Assembly (NCBI GenBank): GCA_964524145.1
Contig: CAZGCA010000019.1
Span: forward strand, 1 to 64,000
Direction of reading: 5' to 3'
DNA: 64,000 bases
Source: CAZGCA01 sp964524145
Lineage (GTDB): Bacteria; Hydrogenedentota; CAZGCA01
The number at the start of each line of letters is the position of its first letter. Position 1 is the first letter of the stretch. The position numbers and the translations under genes were made by a program. Positions 9,548 to 17,874 of this stretch are shown piece by piece. The notes under the pieces are model-generated. The model was not told where the DNA came from. It ran no database searches and saw only the letters and a list, made by a program, of their open reading frames with translations.

Positions 9548-9610
9548 CCACTTATTTCGAACGAAAAAACGGGCGGATTTCGGACCGGGTTTACCGGGTT
9601 CTCCACGCCG

Positions 9611-11953
9611 TCAGTCAAGGCCAAATCTCACGGTTCGCGGTTGTTCCCCATCGCCGTTTCGTACCACGAGAACCGCCTTCACTCCCGGATGCTTCTCACA
9701 GTACCGTTGTGCACCGTCTTGGCCCATCACGAAGAAGGCCGTCGAAAGAGCGTCGCTTTCTGTGCCGGTCGGCGCTATGGCAGAGGCGCTGAGCACGTTC
9801 TGGACGGGCATACCGGTGCGCGGGTCCATTATGTGGCCATACACCTTTCCACCGATCTCGAAGAATTTCTCGAGGTTGCCGGAGGTGGACAAGGCGGCAT
9901 CCTTGAGCGTGATTGTGTCGAGATGTTCGGATTTGTTCATCGGGTCGCGGATCCCGACTTGCCACCCTTCCTCGCCGGGAGGCGTGCCGAGCGCGTAGAT
10001 GCTGCTCGTGCCGGCGTCCACGAGAGCCGAGTCGATTCCGTGTTGTTTGAGCACCTCGACGGCCTGGTCCAGCGCGTAGCCTTTGGCGATTCCGCCGAGA
10101 TCAATCTCGACATCGGGGGAATCGAACCTGACGGTGAAGTTGTCGGCGTCGAGCAGGACATGATGTTGGCCCACCTTCTCGAGTACGGCGCCAAGCTCGT
10201 CCGTGCCGGGTATGCGTCCCTCGTCGCGGAAAAACCCCCACGCGCGCATGAGGGGTCCTACGGTGATGTCGAACGCGCCGCCGGTGTCTTTGTTTATCTT
10301 TGCAGCAAACTCCAAGAGCCCAAACAGCTCGGATTCAGCCTTGACGGGTGCTGTTGCTGCCCGCGTGTTTATCCAGCTCACGTCGCTGCCGGTGTCGTAA
10401 CGGTTGAGCTGGTCGTTGAGCAGGTCGATACGTTCGAAGACCTCCGTGGCGGCCTCGTGCAACTTCCATTCGTCGTCACCGTGAAGGATGAGCATGAACT
10501 CCGTGCCCATCGCCCTGTGAGTGGCCGTGTGTAAGGCCGGGGCCGAGACGGTCTCGGTCTGCGCGGGCGCCGCCAACGCGGCCACCTCAACCGCGGGCGG
10601 ATTGAACCGCTTCTGAAGCTCCTGCCAGTTCTTCTGGAGGCCGAAGTACGCCGCCACGCTCAGCACAATAACCGACAAGCTCAGCATGACGTTCCAGAGA
10701 AGTCGCTTGCCGCCGCGCGGTGTCTCGTCGCCCATGTAGGACCTCTGGTTGAGCAGCACCATGAAGCAGACGACGGCGACCGGCATGAGCGGCGCAGCTA
10801 GGGTCGAAGCAGTGATCGCAGCGTACCACGGGAACTTGATTGCGACTCCTACGACGCCGACGGCCGGGACGAGCGAGAACCACCACCTGGCACGGCCGCG
10901 ATGCTCGAACCCGAACATCTCGCACCCGATAAAGCCGGTCGCGAGCATGTGTGTGATGATGGTCGAGAAACCGATGGCGATCATCCCGAAGCCTATGAGC
11001 AGGAGCGACAACCCCTTGCCGAGGCTCGGCGCCAGCACGGGGACTATTTCGCGAATGTCGCGCACGACGTTTGTCGCGGCTTGCCCGTCCGCAGGCCCGA
11101 TGGTGTTGGCAACCGCAATCATCATGAAGCTCGTCGCTATCAGGAACGGCACAAGCATCCCGCTTATCAGGTCGAAATAGGCCAGTTCCTTGTGCTCCTT
11201 GCCCCAGTTCTTGTTGAGCAGCGAGTAAGGGTACAGGAACACCATGTTGATACCGACCGCCGCCGCCACGCCTCCGACAATGGGTTTGATAGCGCGTGGA
11301 TCGAGCCCCTGGCCGCCCAGGATGTCCTGTAAGAACGCGATGCCCGTGAAACCCAGGAACAGCCGTTTCCATTGAATGCCGCTCGATATCGCCACGATAG
11401 CGAACGCCACAACGATGGACCACACCATCGTTTTGACCGCGAGTTCGTAAATCTTGAGGCCCCTGGCACCCGCATGGTAGAGATAGACAATCACGCATGC
11501 CGAGCAGAGAACGACCGCGCCGATGCCCGCACGACCGGCCACACTGTCCAGCGACACGCCCGCACCTTCCGCCAGCGAAACAACGCCGTTGGCCGTCAGC
11601 GAGTACTGCGGAATGTGCCAGAGCACCGTAGCGATCAAAGCGCTCCCGCCCCAGAGGATTGCAAGGGCCGGATGGAGCCGTTCCCAGAACACCTTGTACG
11701 GGCGTTGCTGGGTGTGGCAGGTCTGTTTCGCGACGGACGCAAGCACGTAGCACCCGAGGATAATGGCCAGGGGTTGTACCCAGAGCAGCTTGTACCCGAG
11801 CAGCGAACCCATCACCACGCACGAGGCGACCGATCCGCCGCCCAACGTCATCGCGCTCTGAAGGTAGCCGGGACCTGTCAGCCGCATGTACAGCCGAACG
11901 CGTTTGAGCGGCGGCAACTCCCTGGCGCGCAGGAGTGTCTCTTTTTCGTCCAT
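9611..11953 (-). CDS. Nramp-like transporter fused to ApbE (FAD:protein FMN transferase)
   Basis: 780 residues. Residues ~25-430 hold 11 hydrophobic segments in Nramp order. However, the metal-binding DPGN of helix 1 is replaced by MTLGGGS, and the MPH of helix 6 by LYPYS. After a Pro/Ala linker, residues ~480-780 form a complete ApbE domain: HRAMGTEFMLI, GGAFDITVGPLMRAWGF, IDLGGIAKGYALD, STSGN, GHIMDPRTG and SDALSTAFFVMG. ApbE attaches FMN to Thr/Ser of exported flavoproteins. Eleven helices would place it in the periplasm, where ApbE normally works. The transport domain may carry a flavin-related or metal substrate (ApbE needs Mg2+); that is inference. It lies upstream of the octaheme-cytochrome b gene. 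Confidence 0.88.
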   Translation of the reverse strand: MDEKETLLRARELPPLKRVRLYMRLTGPGYLQSAMTLGGGSVASCVVMGSLLGYKLLWVQPLAIILGCYVLASVAKQTCHTQQRPYKVFWERLHPALAILWGGSALIATVLWHIPQYSLTANGVVSLAEGAGVSLDSVAGRAGIGAVVLCSACVIVYLYHAGARGLKIYELAVKTMVWSIVVAFAIVAISSGIQWKRLFLGFTGIAFLQDILGGQGLDPRAIKPIVGGVAAAVGINMVFLYPYSLLNKNWGKEHKELAYFDLISGMLVPFLIATSFMMIAVANTIGPADGQAATNVVRDIREIVPVLAPSLGKGLSLLLIGFGMIAIGFSTIITHMLATGFIGCEMFGFEHRGRARWWFSLVPAVGVVGVAIKFPWYAAITASTLAAPLMPVAVVCFMVLLNQRSYMGDETPRGGKRLLWNVMLSLSVIVLSVAAYFGLQKNWQELQKRFNPPAVEVAALAAPAQTETVSAPALHTATHRAMGTEFMLILHGDDEWKLHEAATEVFERIDLLNDQLNRYDTGSDVSWINTRAATAPVKAESELFGLLEFAAKINKDTGGAFDITVGPLMRAWGFFRDEGRIPGTDELGAVLEKVGQHHVLLDADNFTVRFDSPDVEIDLGGIAKGYALDQAVEVLKQHGIDSALVDAGTSSIYALGTPPGEEGWQVGIRDPMNKSEHLDTITLKDAALSTSGNLEKFFEIGGKVYGHIMDPRTGMPVQNVLSASAIAPTGTESDALSTAFFVMGQDGAQRYCEKHPGVKAVLVVRNGDGEQPRTVRFGLD

Positions 11954-12126
11954 TCCGATGTTATCTCTCCTTCACTACCCTGTTTCCCCACTGCCAGCTT
12001 CAGCTATAACGATGCCGTTCGAGTATACCGACGTTTCGGGACAGATGCAAGAGGGCCCGCCGGTCAGAATTGTGGGAGAAAAAGGACGGCTGCTGAGTGG
12101 CATGCTGTCAGGTCTGTAAGGAGCGA

Positions 12127-12212
12127 GTGGGGACATCCTTGCAGGCGCTACAGGGAATACCGGATGCGGAATGTCGTGACGAAGGCGTCCCCACATCGGC
12201 AAATCCGGTATT
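12127..12212. repeat. two interleaved perfect inverted repeats (pseudoknot topology)
   Basis: GTGGGGAC (12127-12134) pairs with GTCCCCAC (12187-12194). AATACCGGAT (12156-12165) pairs with ATCCGGTATT (12203-12212). The order is A-B-A'-B', so as RNA the two stems would form a pseudoknot or compete with each other. Confidence 0.65.
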
Positions 12213-12248
12213 GCAGTGGAGCTGTGGTGAGCAATGCGGTTTAGATTG

Positions 12249-12297
12249 AGCGCCAGGCTGTCGGTGCACAAATCGTTGGAACCGACCGCCTGGCGCT
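12249..12297. repeat. long stem-loop (10 bp + 6 bp)
   Basis: AGCGCCAGGC pairs with GCCTGGCGCT over 10 perfect bases. After one T:C mismatch, GTCGGT pairs with ACCGAC, leaving a 15-base loop. No T-run follows on either strand, so it is not a standard terminator. Confidence 0.65.
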
Positions 12298-12327
12298 GAT
12301 TGTCCAGGGTTATCACCCTCTTGCTGC

Positions 12328-12365
12328 TCCGAGCATCTCCCGCACCCGCCGGTGCAAGGCTCGGA
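12328..12365. repeat. hairpin just downstream of the lipoprotein gene
   Basis: TCCGAGC and GCTCGGA form an outer 7-bp stem enclosing an inner GCACC/GGTGC stem with a 4-base loop. It sits about 20 bases past the lipoprotein stop on the minus strand and may shape its 3' end, but lacks a U-tract. Confidence 0.45.
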
Positions 12366-12385
12366 CAGCCAATCTAGGCAGTGCT

Positions 12386-12808
12386 TTAATACGTAACTGT
12401 AATTGTACCCTTGGCCGTGAGAGGTACAAGACCTGCTTCCGTTTCGACCTTGAGTTCTTCGCCGTCCCCGTCGTACGCGTTGAACGTCCAATGGAACTCG
12501 CCGGGAGGAGCCTCAAAAGGAACCTCGAACTCGATCGAATAAACGCCGTCGTTGGCCGTCACGTCGCCTTCCGTGCCATCATCGTACAGGTCCAGGGTAA
12601 TCTCCGGATACTCATCGACAGTAACAGTGACTGAATCGACGATGTTCTCCGGATCGATCACCTGCACGGAGATGAGAGCCGTATCTCCGGGCGCAACCTC
12701 TAAAGGCTTGACCCCTGCCTCAACCATGGCAAGCTTCTGTCCGGCACAGCCGGCGAACAGAATAGCCAAACATGCCAGAGTGCACCACGTCAGTGATGTC
12801 TTCTTCAC
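12386..12808 (-). CDS. small lipoprotein with an Ig-like/choice-of-anchor domain
   Basis: About 140 residues. The N-terminus (MKKTSLTWCTLACLAILFAG followed by Cys) is a clear lipobox signal. The mature part reads as a beta-sandwich: ISVQVIDPENIVDSVTVTV, LDLYDDGTEGDVTANDGVYS and GEFHWTFNAYD, like the Ig-fold modules seen in secreted proteins of this type. The GTG start is chosen because AGGAGG lies eight bases upstream; an in-frame GTG nine bases earlier overlaps that site. The gene has its own strong promoter and appears to be a single transcription unit. The function is unknown. Confidence 0.75.
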   Translation of the reverse strand: MKKTSLTWCTLACLAILFAGCAGQKLAMVEAGVKPLEVAPGDTALISVQVIDPENIVDSVTVTVDEYPEITLDLYDDGTEGDVTANDGVYSIEFEVPFEAPPGEFHWTFNAYDGDGEELKVETEAGLVPLTAKGTITVTY

Positions 12809-12888
12809 TCGATTCACCTCCTTCCCTAACGTTTGTGAAATCGTTGCTACAGCGCACAGTTGCCTCGACTGCTCCCACCACGGTGCTA

Positions 12889-12917
12889 TATATAACAGAT
12901 AGCCTAATCGCTGTCAA
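12889..12917 (-). promoter_or_regulatory. sigma-70-type promoter for the lipoprotein gene
   Basis: On the minus strand TTGACA, a 17-base spacer and TATATA. The predicted start of transcription lies about 75 bases before the GTG start codon. Confidence 0.75.
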
Positions 12918-12948
12918 GGGCCGGCAACCGGTCGGGGGCCAATATCAC

Positions 12949-13836
12949 TCAGTTGCCTTCTTGTTTCGCCTCCGCTTCCAATCGTATCACCTCTTTCAAC
13001 AGGTCCGGCCGGTCGGTCATGATCCCGTCTACGCCCATCCGGACCAACCGCCGCATAGTCTCTTCGTTGTTGATCGTGAAGACGTGGACTTCGAGCCCGA
13101 GCCGATGCGCCAGCGCAACGGTTTCCGGGGTGACAACCTCGATATCTCTCGCTTTCATCGGCACCTGTATCGCGACGGCCGGCGCCTGGTACGTCTTCTC
13201 GTCTTCCGGCGTGAGGAAGACCAGCCGGGACGCTTCGCTCGGCGTGAATCCTGTGTATGTTTCGGGAGAAAGTTCCCGAAACCGTTTCAGGGCCGATTCG
13301 TGCGAGGAGACCACGACGGTCAGTTTCTCGCGCGAGTATTTGCGTATCAGGTCTGCCAACGGTTTCACGATGAGCGGGTCGGCGTCTTTGATCTCTATGT
13401 TGATGGGAGTGTTCGGGAATTCCCGAAACACCTCATCGACCGTCGGTATAGTGATCGCCTTGCCTCTGTCCGGGAATGTCTTGCCGCGGTCCGGGCTGAA
13501 CCGGTACGCAGCGTCGAGCTGCTTCAACTCCGCCAACGTCATCTCTTTCACGTTGCCCGATCCGTTGGTTGTGCGGTCAACTGTTCGGTCGTGCAGCACG
13601 ACCACATGACCGTCCTTGGTCAGGTACACGTCTGTCTCAAGGATATCCGTCCCGATTTCAAGCGAACGACGAAACCCGTGGACCGTGTTCTCCGGGACTA
13701 CGAACCGCCCGCCGCGATGCGCGAAATTGCGCGGCTTTGGCCCACTGAAGAACGTGGTACTCTCAGCAGAGCAACATAGACAAAACCCGGCCCCCGTGAT
13801 GGCCGCGCACAGAAAGAAACAACAGCGACACAGCAT
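12949..13836 (-). CDS. exported glycerophosphodiester phosphodiesterase
   Basis: About 295 residues with an N-terminal signal (MLCRCCFFLCAAITGAGF). GDPD hallmarks are present: NFAHRGGRFVVPENT, ETDVYLTKDGHVVVLHD with the catalytic HRG and metal ligands, NIEIKD, and the C-terminal VHVFTINNEETMRRLVRMGVDGIMTDRP. These enzymes release glycerol-3-phosphate from deacylated phospholipids. The ATG is preceded by GAGGAGAGAG; in-frame codons further upstream would overlap the previous gene. The gene lies 44 bases after the glycoside-hydrolase-like gene and is probably co-transcribed with it. Confidence 0.92.
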   Translation of the reverse strand: MLCRCCFFLCAAITGAGFCLCCSAESTTFFSGPKPRNFAHRGGRFVVPENTVHGFRRSLEIGTDILETDVYLTKDGHVVVLHDRTVDRTTNGSGNVKEMTLAELKQLDAAYRFSPDRGKTFPDRGKAITIPTVDEVFREFPNTPINIEIKDADPLIVKPLADLIRKYSREKLTVVVSSHESALKRFRELSPETYTGFTPSEASRLVFLTPEDEKTYQAPAVAIQVPMKARDIEVVTPETVALAHRLGLEVHVFTINNEETMRRLVRMGVDGIMTDRPDLLKEVIRLEAEAKQEGN

Positions 13837-13880
13837 AACTCTCTCCTCATAGACTCTCGCGGACTCTTGCGGAACCCGGG

Positions 13881-16394
13881 TTATTCGACCTTCCTGAGCC
13901 ACACTTCAGACACCACCGCGGCCGGCGCGCCGGTACCGGGCACGATCGAGAGTTCGAGCGCACCATCCTTGGTAAGCCGCTTGGGTATGTCGTACTCGAA
14001 CTGCCGGGCGGTGTATTCAGGCACTTCAACATTCTTGGCAACAGTATCCCCGTCGGCGACCACGGTTTGCACGCGCCGCATTTCGCCAGGAAGCTGAAGC
14101 ATCTCTCTCGGGATGCGCGGCTGCACAAACGTCATGCGAACCTTGTACGAAGCGTCCGGATCGAGATCTTCATAGAGGAACGCCACCCCTTTCGGGTCGG
14201 CCAGGGCGTAAGCGATCGTGTTCTGCGACGGCCGGTTGGTCGGGTCCATCATTTGGGAAGCATCGTAGGACTCTCCCCTGATAAGGTGCGGCTGTTGGCC
14301 CTTTCGGCCCGCATTATCATAGAACCCGCCCTCACCGGGATCCTCGTAGCTGGCAATCATGCCGACTATCTCGCGCTTCTCGTCTTCAGACTTCGCGGCG
14401 GCTGCCTTGTCAAGCTGCGTCTTGTACCAGTCGAGGCCAACCAACCCTTTGTCAAGGTTGAAGAACCCGACGTTGCGGACCCCAAATAGCTTCTCGCTTT
14501 CCGTACCAAGCCGACCCGCCTCGTCCCTAAGCGCCTTCATGTCGTGAGTCTCGGCCGGTTCCTCGAACACGGCCAGCGATGTCTTTATTGCACCGTCGAG
14601 GTCGCCCGATCCGAGCCCCCGGCCGAGCGCACGCAGTATCCGCGTCTCGCGATCAAGCTGTCGGCGCAACTTCAACTGAACGTACTTGTCAAGGGCCGCC
14701 TTCTGCATGTGCAAACGCCACCGGTAGTTGTCCTTCTTCAGGTGTGACGGGATATTCCACCCGGCCTCTTTCACCAGCACATAGTACCAGTCGATACCGT
14801 CGTTGGCTTCGAGAGGCGTTTCCAGGCTTTCCTCGAGCTGGAAGATTGCTTCGGTCATCAGGAATGCCGCGTCCAACCCGAAGTGGTACCGTGTATACTC
14901 GTCCGTCACCTCTTCGACGCTTTGGTTGGGATTCCACAGCAACCGGTTCCACATGTACTGGTGGAACTCGTCATGATACCCTTCCGAGTAGATGATATCG
15001 CCCTCCGAAAACGGCATTATCGCCTGGAATACCCGATAGTAGGCCATCGGTCTTGTATGGAACGTGCGCCGTCCGTAGACGGCAACGAGGTTCGGCTCAG
15101 GGTTCTCGACCATATACTGCGAGCTTATCCAATGGGTGATATCCGAGTAGTGGACGATACGCTGGTATTTCGGTATCTGGTTCAGCGTCTCAGCAAGATA
15201 CCTGTTGATCGGCCCTGAACCGGGATATTCGAAGAGATCCTCCCGCAGCTCGCTGCGAAAATAGCTTGACATGGCGTTGCTGCCGGGGCCGTAAGACATC
15301 GAGTACAACCACGTTCTCGGTTTCTCGTTGAGATAGTCGAAGATAGCCTGGTCACCCGCGTTCGTGACATCCTGGTTCGCAATCTGGACGAGGCTGTCCG
15401 GATGGTACTTCAACCAGATGTTGGCGATCTCCTCGCACAACAGGACAAACGTCTTCCCCCAGGGCGAGCATCGCTCGCACCGGCACCCGCCGGGATCGCC
15501 GGCAAAAAAGCGCAGGACGTCATAGTCGCCCCGGTTCTTGAAGTCTTCCTCCCATTGTTTGAGCAGCGCAGCGCGGGCTTCGGGGATCGAAGGACACACG
15601 TAGCCGCGTTCTCTCGGGCTAAGCCACTCTTCGGGCGCGTCACGCATCTGGTTCGGTCGACAGCCCGTCTCGCACATCATGTCGAACGATTTGACGAAAT
15701 CGAACTGGCTGCCTCCTGCATAGAAGAAGTTCGCGCCGGCAAGCGCAAAATCCAGCACGTACTCCTGCCATTGCTCTGCCGTCCAGGCGCGCGCGCCGGT
15801 TACCTGCATCATTGTGCCGCCCTGGTTCGCCGAGAACCCGCGAAACCGGTACGCGGGCGCTGTACTTACATCGATATTGCCAACCACCACAGCGTCCGGC
15901 AAGTGCTCCAGGTTACGCAGAATCTCGCCGACAGCATAGAGCATCGCCCGTTTGTCCGCGCCCATTGCCAGTATCGACGGCACCCCGTTCACCGTGGCCG
16001 TCTTCACCGCAAACCCTTCTGCAAACGGTTTCTTTCTCCCCGGCAGCTTCGCGCCATACTGTTTGCACAGCGTCTCGATCGAGCCGCCTTTGCCCGCACG
16101 GCACAGATAAATGTGCAGGCCGGTCGCGTCTTGTGACGCCTTGCCTTTCGAGACCTCAACAGAGACCTCCGACCGCTTGAGGATGCGCCGTTCGAGCACA
16201 CCCGCCACGCGGGTCTCGATATCCTCGGCGTTTTCGTCGAGCACGATCGCTATGTTCGACGCCACCGTCGCCGTCAATGCGGGTGTTGCACCGAGGGCCA
16301 ACGCCACAACGAGTAAAGGCGCAATCCTCGACCACGACTGGACAGCCCGACGCACACAGCCTTCATGCTCACGTGATTCAAACCGGTTTCCCAT
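13881..16394 (-). CDS. large exported glycoside-hydrolase-like protein (GH20/GH67-type fold)
   Basis: About 837 residues with a signal peptide (hydrophobic IAPLLVVALALGATPALTA). The region after it resembles the N-terminal domain shared by alpha-glucuronidases and GH20 enzymes (SILAMGADKRAMLYAVGEIL). A barrel-like segment begins near YRFRGFS, with a Cys cluster GGCRCERCSPWG and many aromatic residues. The last ~150 residues look like a beta-rich accessory domain. No catalytic pair can be assigned with certainty, so the sugar substrate is unknown. The start follows AGGAGG; an ATG 54 bases upstream lacks this. It is followed directly by the glycerophosphodiesterase gene. Confidence 0.7.
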   Translation of the reverse strand: MGNRFESREHEGCVRRAVQSWSRIAPLLVVALALGATPALTATVASNIAIVLDENAEDIETRVAGVLERRILKRSEVSVEVSKGKASQDATGLHIYLCRAGKGGSIETLCKQYGAKLPGRKKPFAEGFAVKTATVNGVPSILAMGADKRAMLYAVGEILRNLEHLPDAVVVGNIDVSTAPAYRFRGFSANQGGTMMQVTGARAWTAEQWQEYVLDFALAGANFFYAGGSQFDFVKSFDMMCETGCRPNQMRDAPEEWLSPRERGYVCPSIPEARAALLKQWEEDFKNRGDYDVLRFFAGDPGGCRCERCSPWGKTFVLLCEEIANIWLKYHPDSLVQIANQDVTNAGDQAIFDYLNEKPRTWLYSMSYGPGSNAMSSYFRSELREDLFEYPGSGPINRYLAETLNQIPKYQRIVHYSDITHWISSQYMVENPEPNLVAVYGRRTFHTRPMAYYRVFQAIMPFSEGDIIYSEGYHDEFHQYMWNRLLWNPNQSVEEVTDEYTRYHFGLDAAFLMTEAIFQLEESLETPLEANDGIDWYYVLVKEAGWNIPSHLKKDNYRWRLHMQKAALDKYVQLKLRRQLDRETRILRALGRGLGSGDLDGAIKTSLAVFEEPAETHDMKALRDEAGRLGTESEKLFGVRNVGFFNLDKGLVGLDWYKTQLDKAAAAKSEDEKREIVGMIASYEDPGEGGFYDNAGRKGQQPHLIRGESYDASQMMDPTNRPSQNTIAYALADPKGVAFLYEDLDPDASYKVRMTFVQPRIPREMLQLPGEMRRVQTVVADGDTVAKNVEVPEYTARQFEYDIPKRLTKDGALELSIVPGTGAPAAVVSEVWLRKVE

Positions 16395-16573
16395 CGCCTT
16401 CTTCCTCCTACTTGCTTGACTGTCTCCAATCCACGCTTCATTCCTCATTGTCTTTTACCCGTTCAAAGTCTCAGACTTTCTTCTTCCCCACCGTTTGTGA
16501 GCCGACGCGAAGATCGCTGAGTTATTGCGTCCCGCCCTATACCCATATGTTGTCAGAAAGGTTGACTCTGCTC

Positions 16574-17704
16574 CTACGTGATCTCGGCTATCGCCGACTC
16601 GGGGGTATACACCCAACCCCGCTCTGTGTGGAGCCCCACCTTGCCGCCGGCCCGTATGATCGACGTGCCGCGCATCACACCCCCTCGCTTTAGCCGCACA
16701 ACGAACATCTCCTTCTCGTCACCAACGGGCGGCAGCCATTTCTCGTCGCGCTTGGGAGCGGACGCGAGCAACATGACGCGTTCGCGCCCGGCGTCGAAAT
16801 CACGCTGGTACCGCATCACACGCTCAACGTACTTGCGGGTCTCCTTGAACGGGGGCACCCCGCGATACTTCTTAACGTTCTCCGGACCGGCATTGTACGC
16901 AGCCAACGCGAGCCGCATGTCGCCCGGGAACAGCTCTCGCATCTTTGCCAGATACTGGGTGCCGCCGGCAATATTCTCGTCGGGATCAAATATGTTCCGG
17001 ACTCCCATCTCTGAGGCAGTACCCGGCATGAGTTGCATGTAGCCTCGCGCACCGCAGCTCGATACGGCGTACTGGTTGAAATTGGACTCGGCCTTGATGA
17101 CTGCCGTTACCAGCGATGGCGGCAACCCGTTGGCTTGCGCATGGAATGTGATGAGCTCGTCAAGTTCTTCCGGCGTAGTCGGAACTATTGAATCCCTTGA
17201 ACGAGGTCCCGGCGATCGTCGCGCTACGCCCTGCCTCGCCAGAAGCCGTTGCCTGCTTTGCCAGTACGTCTTTATGGGATCGAATCGCAGGTCATGCGGC
17301 ACAAGGCCGGCTTCGAGATACTCCTCGGGCCTGTTTGTATATATCCATTTGCCGGTCTTGTCCTTGAATACGACAATCTTCGACGAAGGAAGGCTGATCG
17401 ATTTCCCGCTACTCTGGGGGGGCTTGGCGATCTCTTCCGGGATGCCGCCACCAAACCCGGTGTCTTGTTTCTTATCCCGGACATGTCTCTTGATATTGTG
17501 TTTCTTGATATATGCCGTCGGGCCGGTGGGATTCTTTATGAGTATCGAATCCCCGGTTTCGCGGAGCACCTGGACATCACGCAGAATCACTCCGTCTTTC
17601 ATGTGCAGCGTGTCCGCGACACTTGTGCGGCTCACACAGAACGCGATTGCCGACGCCATACACAACGCCAACACCGCCACGTTGAATCGCTTTATGTCAG
17701 CCAA
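16574..17704 (-). CDS. lytic transglycosylase (SLT domain) with DUF4124-like region
   Basis: About 376 residues. A signal peptide (IKRFNVAVLALCMASAIAF) leads to a short beta domain, a DUF4124-like strand (VFKDKTGKWIYTNRPEEY), then a full SLT domain: AVIKAESNFN with the catalytic Glu, GARGYMQLMPGTA and AAYNAGPENV. It cleaves peptidoglycan strands in the periplasm. The C-terminus (about 90 residues) is an unassigned beta-like tail. The open frame extends ~280 bases upstream, but the promoter starts transcription near 17737, so the start must lie after that. TTG at 17704, nine bases after GGGGA, is the best choice; GTG at 17710 is possible. Confidence 0.85.
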   Translation of the reverse strand: MADIKRFNVAVLALCMASAIAFCVSRTSVADTLHMKDGVILRDVQVLRETGDSILIKNPTGPTAYIKKHNIKRHVRDKKQDTGFGGGIPEEIAKPPQSSGKSISLPSSKIVVFKDKTGKWIYTNRPEEYLEAGLVPHDLRFDPIKTYWQSRQRLLARQGVARRSPGPRSRDSIVPTTPEELDELITFHAQANGLPPSLVTAVIKAESNFNQYAVSSCGARGYMQLMPGTASEMGVRNIFDPDENIAGGTQYLAKMRELFPGDMRLALAAYNAGPENVKKYRGVPPFKETRKYVERVMRYQRDFDAGRERVMLLASAPKRDEKWLPPVGDEKEMFVVRLKRGGVMRGTSIIRAGGKVGLHTERGWVYTPESAIAEIT

Positions 17705-17743
17705 ACCCACCAATCCCCGATCGATCCGAGAAATCGAGATGTT

Positions 17744-17772
17744 ATAATACAAGTCCTTCCGGCGTTTGTCAA
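17744..17772 (-). promoter_or_regulatory. sigma-70-type promoter for the lytic transglycosylase
   Basis: Minus-strand TTGACA, 17-base spacer, TATTAT. It rules out the long upstream extension of the transglycosylase frame and gives a short leader. Confidence 0.8.
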
Positions 17773-17874
17773 CGCTTCGGCAACCGAACGATTGTCTTCG
17801 TTCCTTGATTTGACCGCACCGGATATGATAGGCTTGATACTGGAACCAGAAACTGTTTGAGTAGAAACCGGCGT

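Larger units (their letters stand above)
11954..12385. other. 432-base gene-free, hairpin-rich intergenic region
   Basis: No convincing gene is present. A 35-codon plus-strand frame from 12013 has no good ribosome site. The stretch instead carries a set of perfect inverted repeats described separately, plus a small AGGGT/ACCCT hairpin near 12306-12319. It lies between the start of the transporter-ApbE gene and the end of the lipoprotein gene, both on the minus strand. Confidence 0.6.

Noticed and set aside
12013..12119. 35-codon plus-strand frame (MPFEYTDVSGQ...)
   Set aside because: No ribosome site or promoter and no known family; too short to support.
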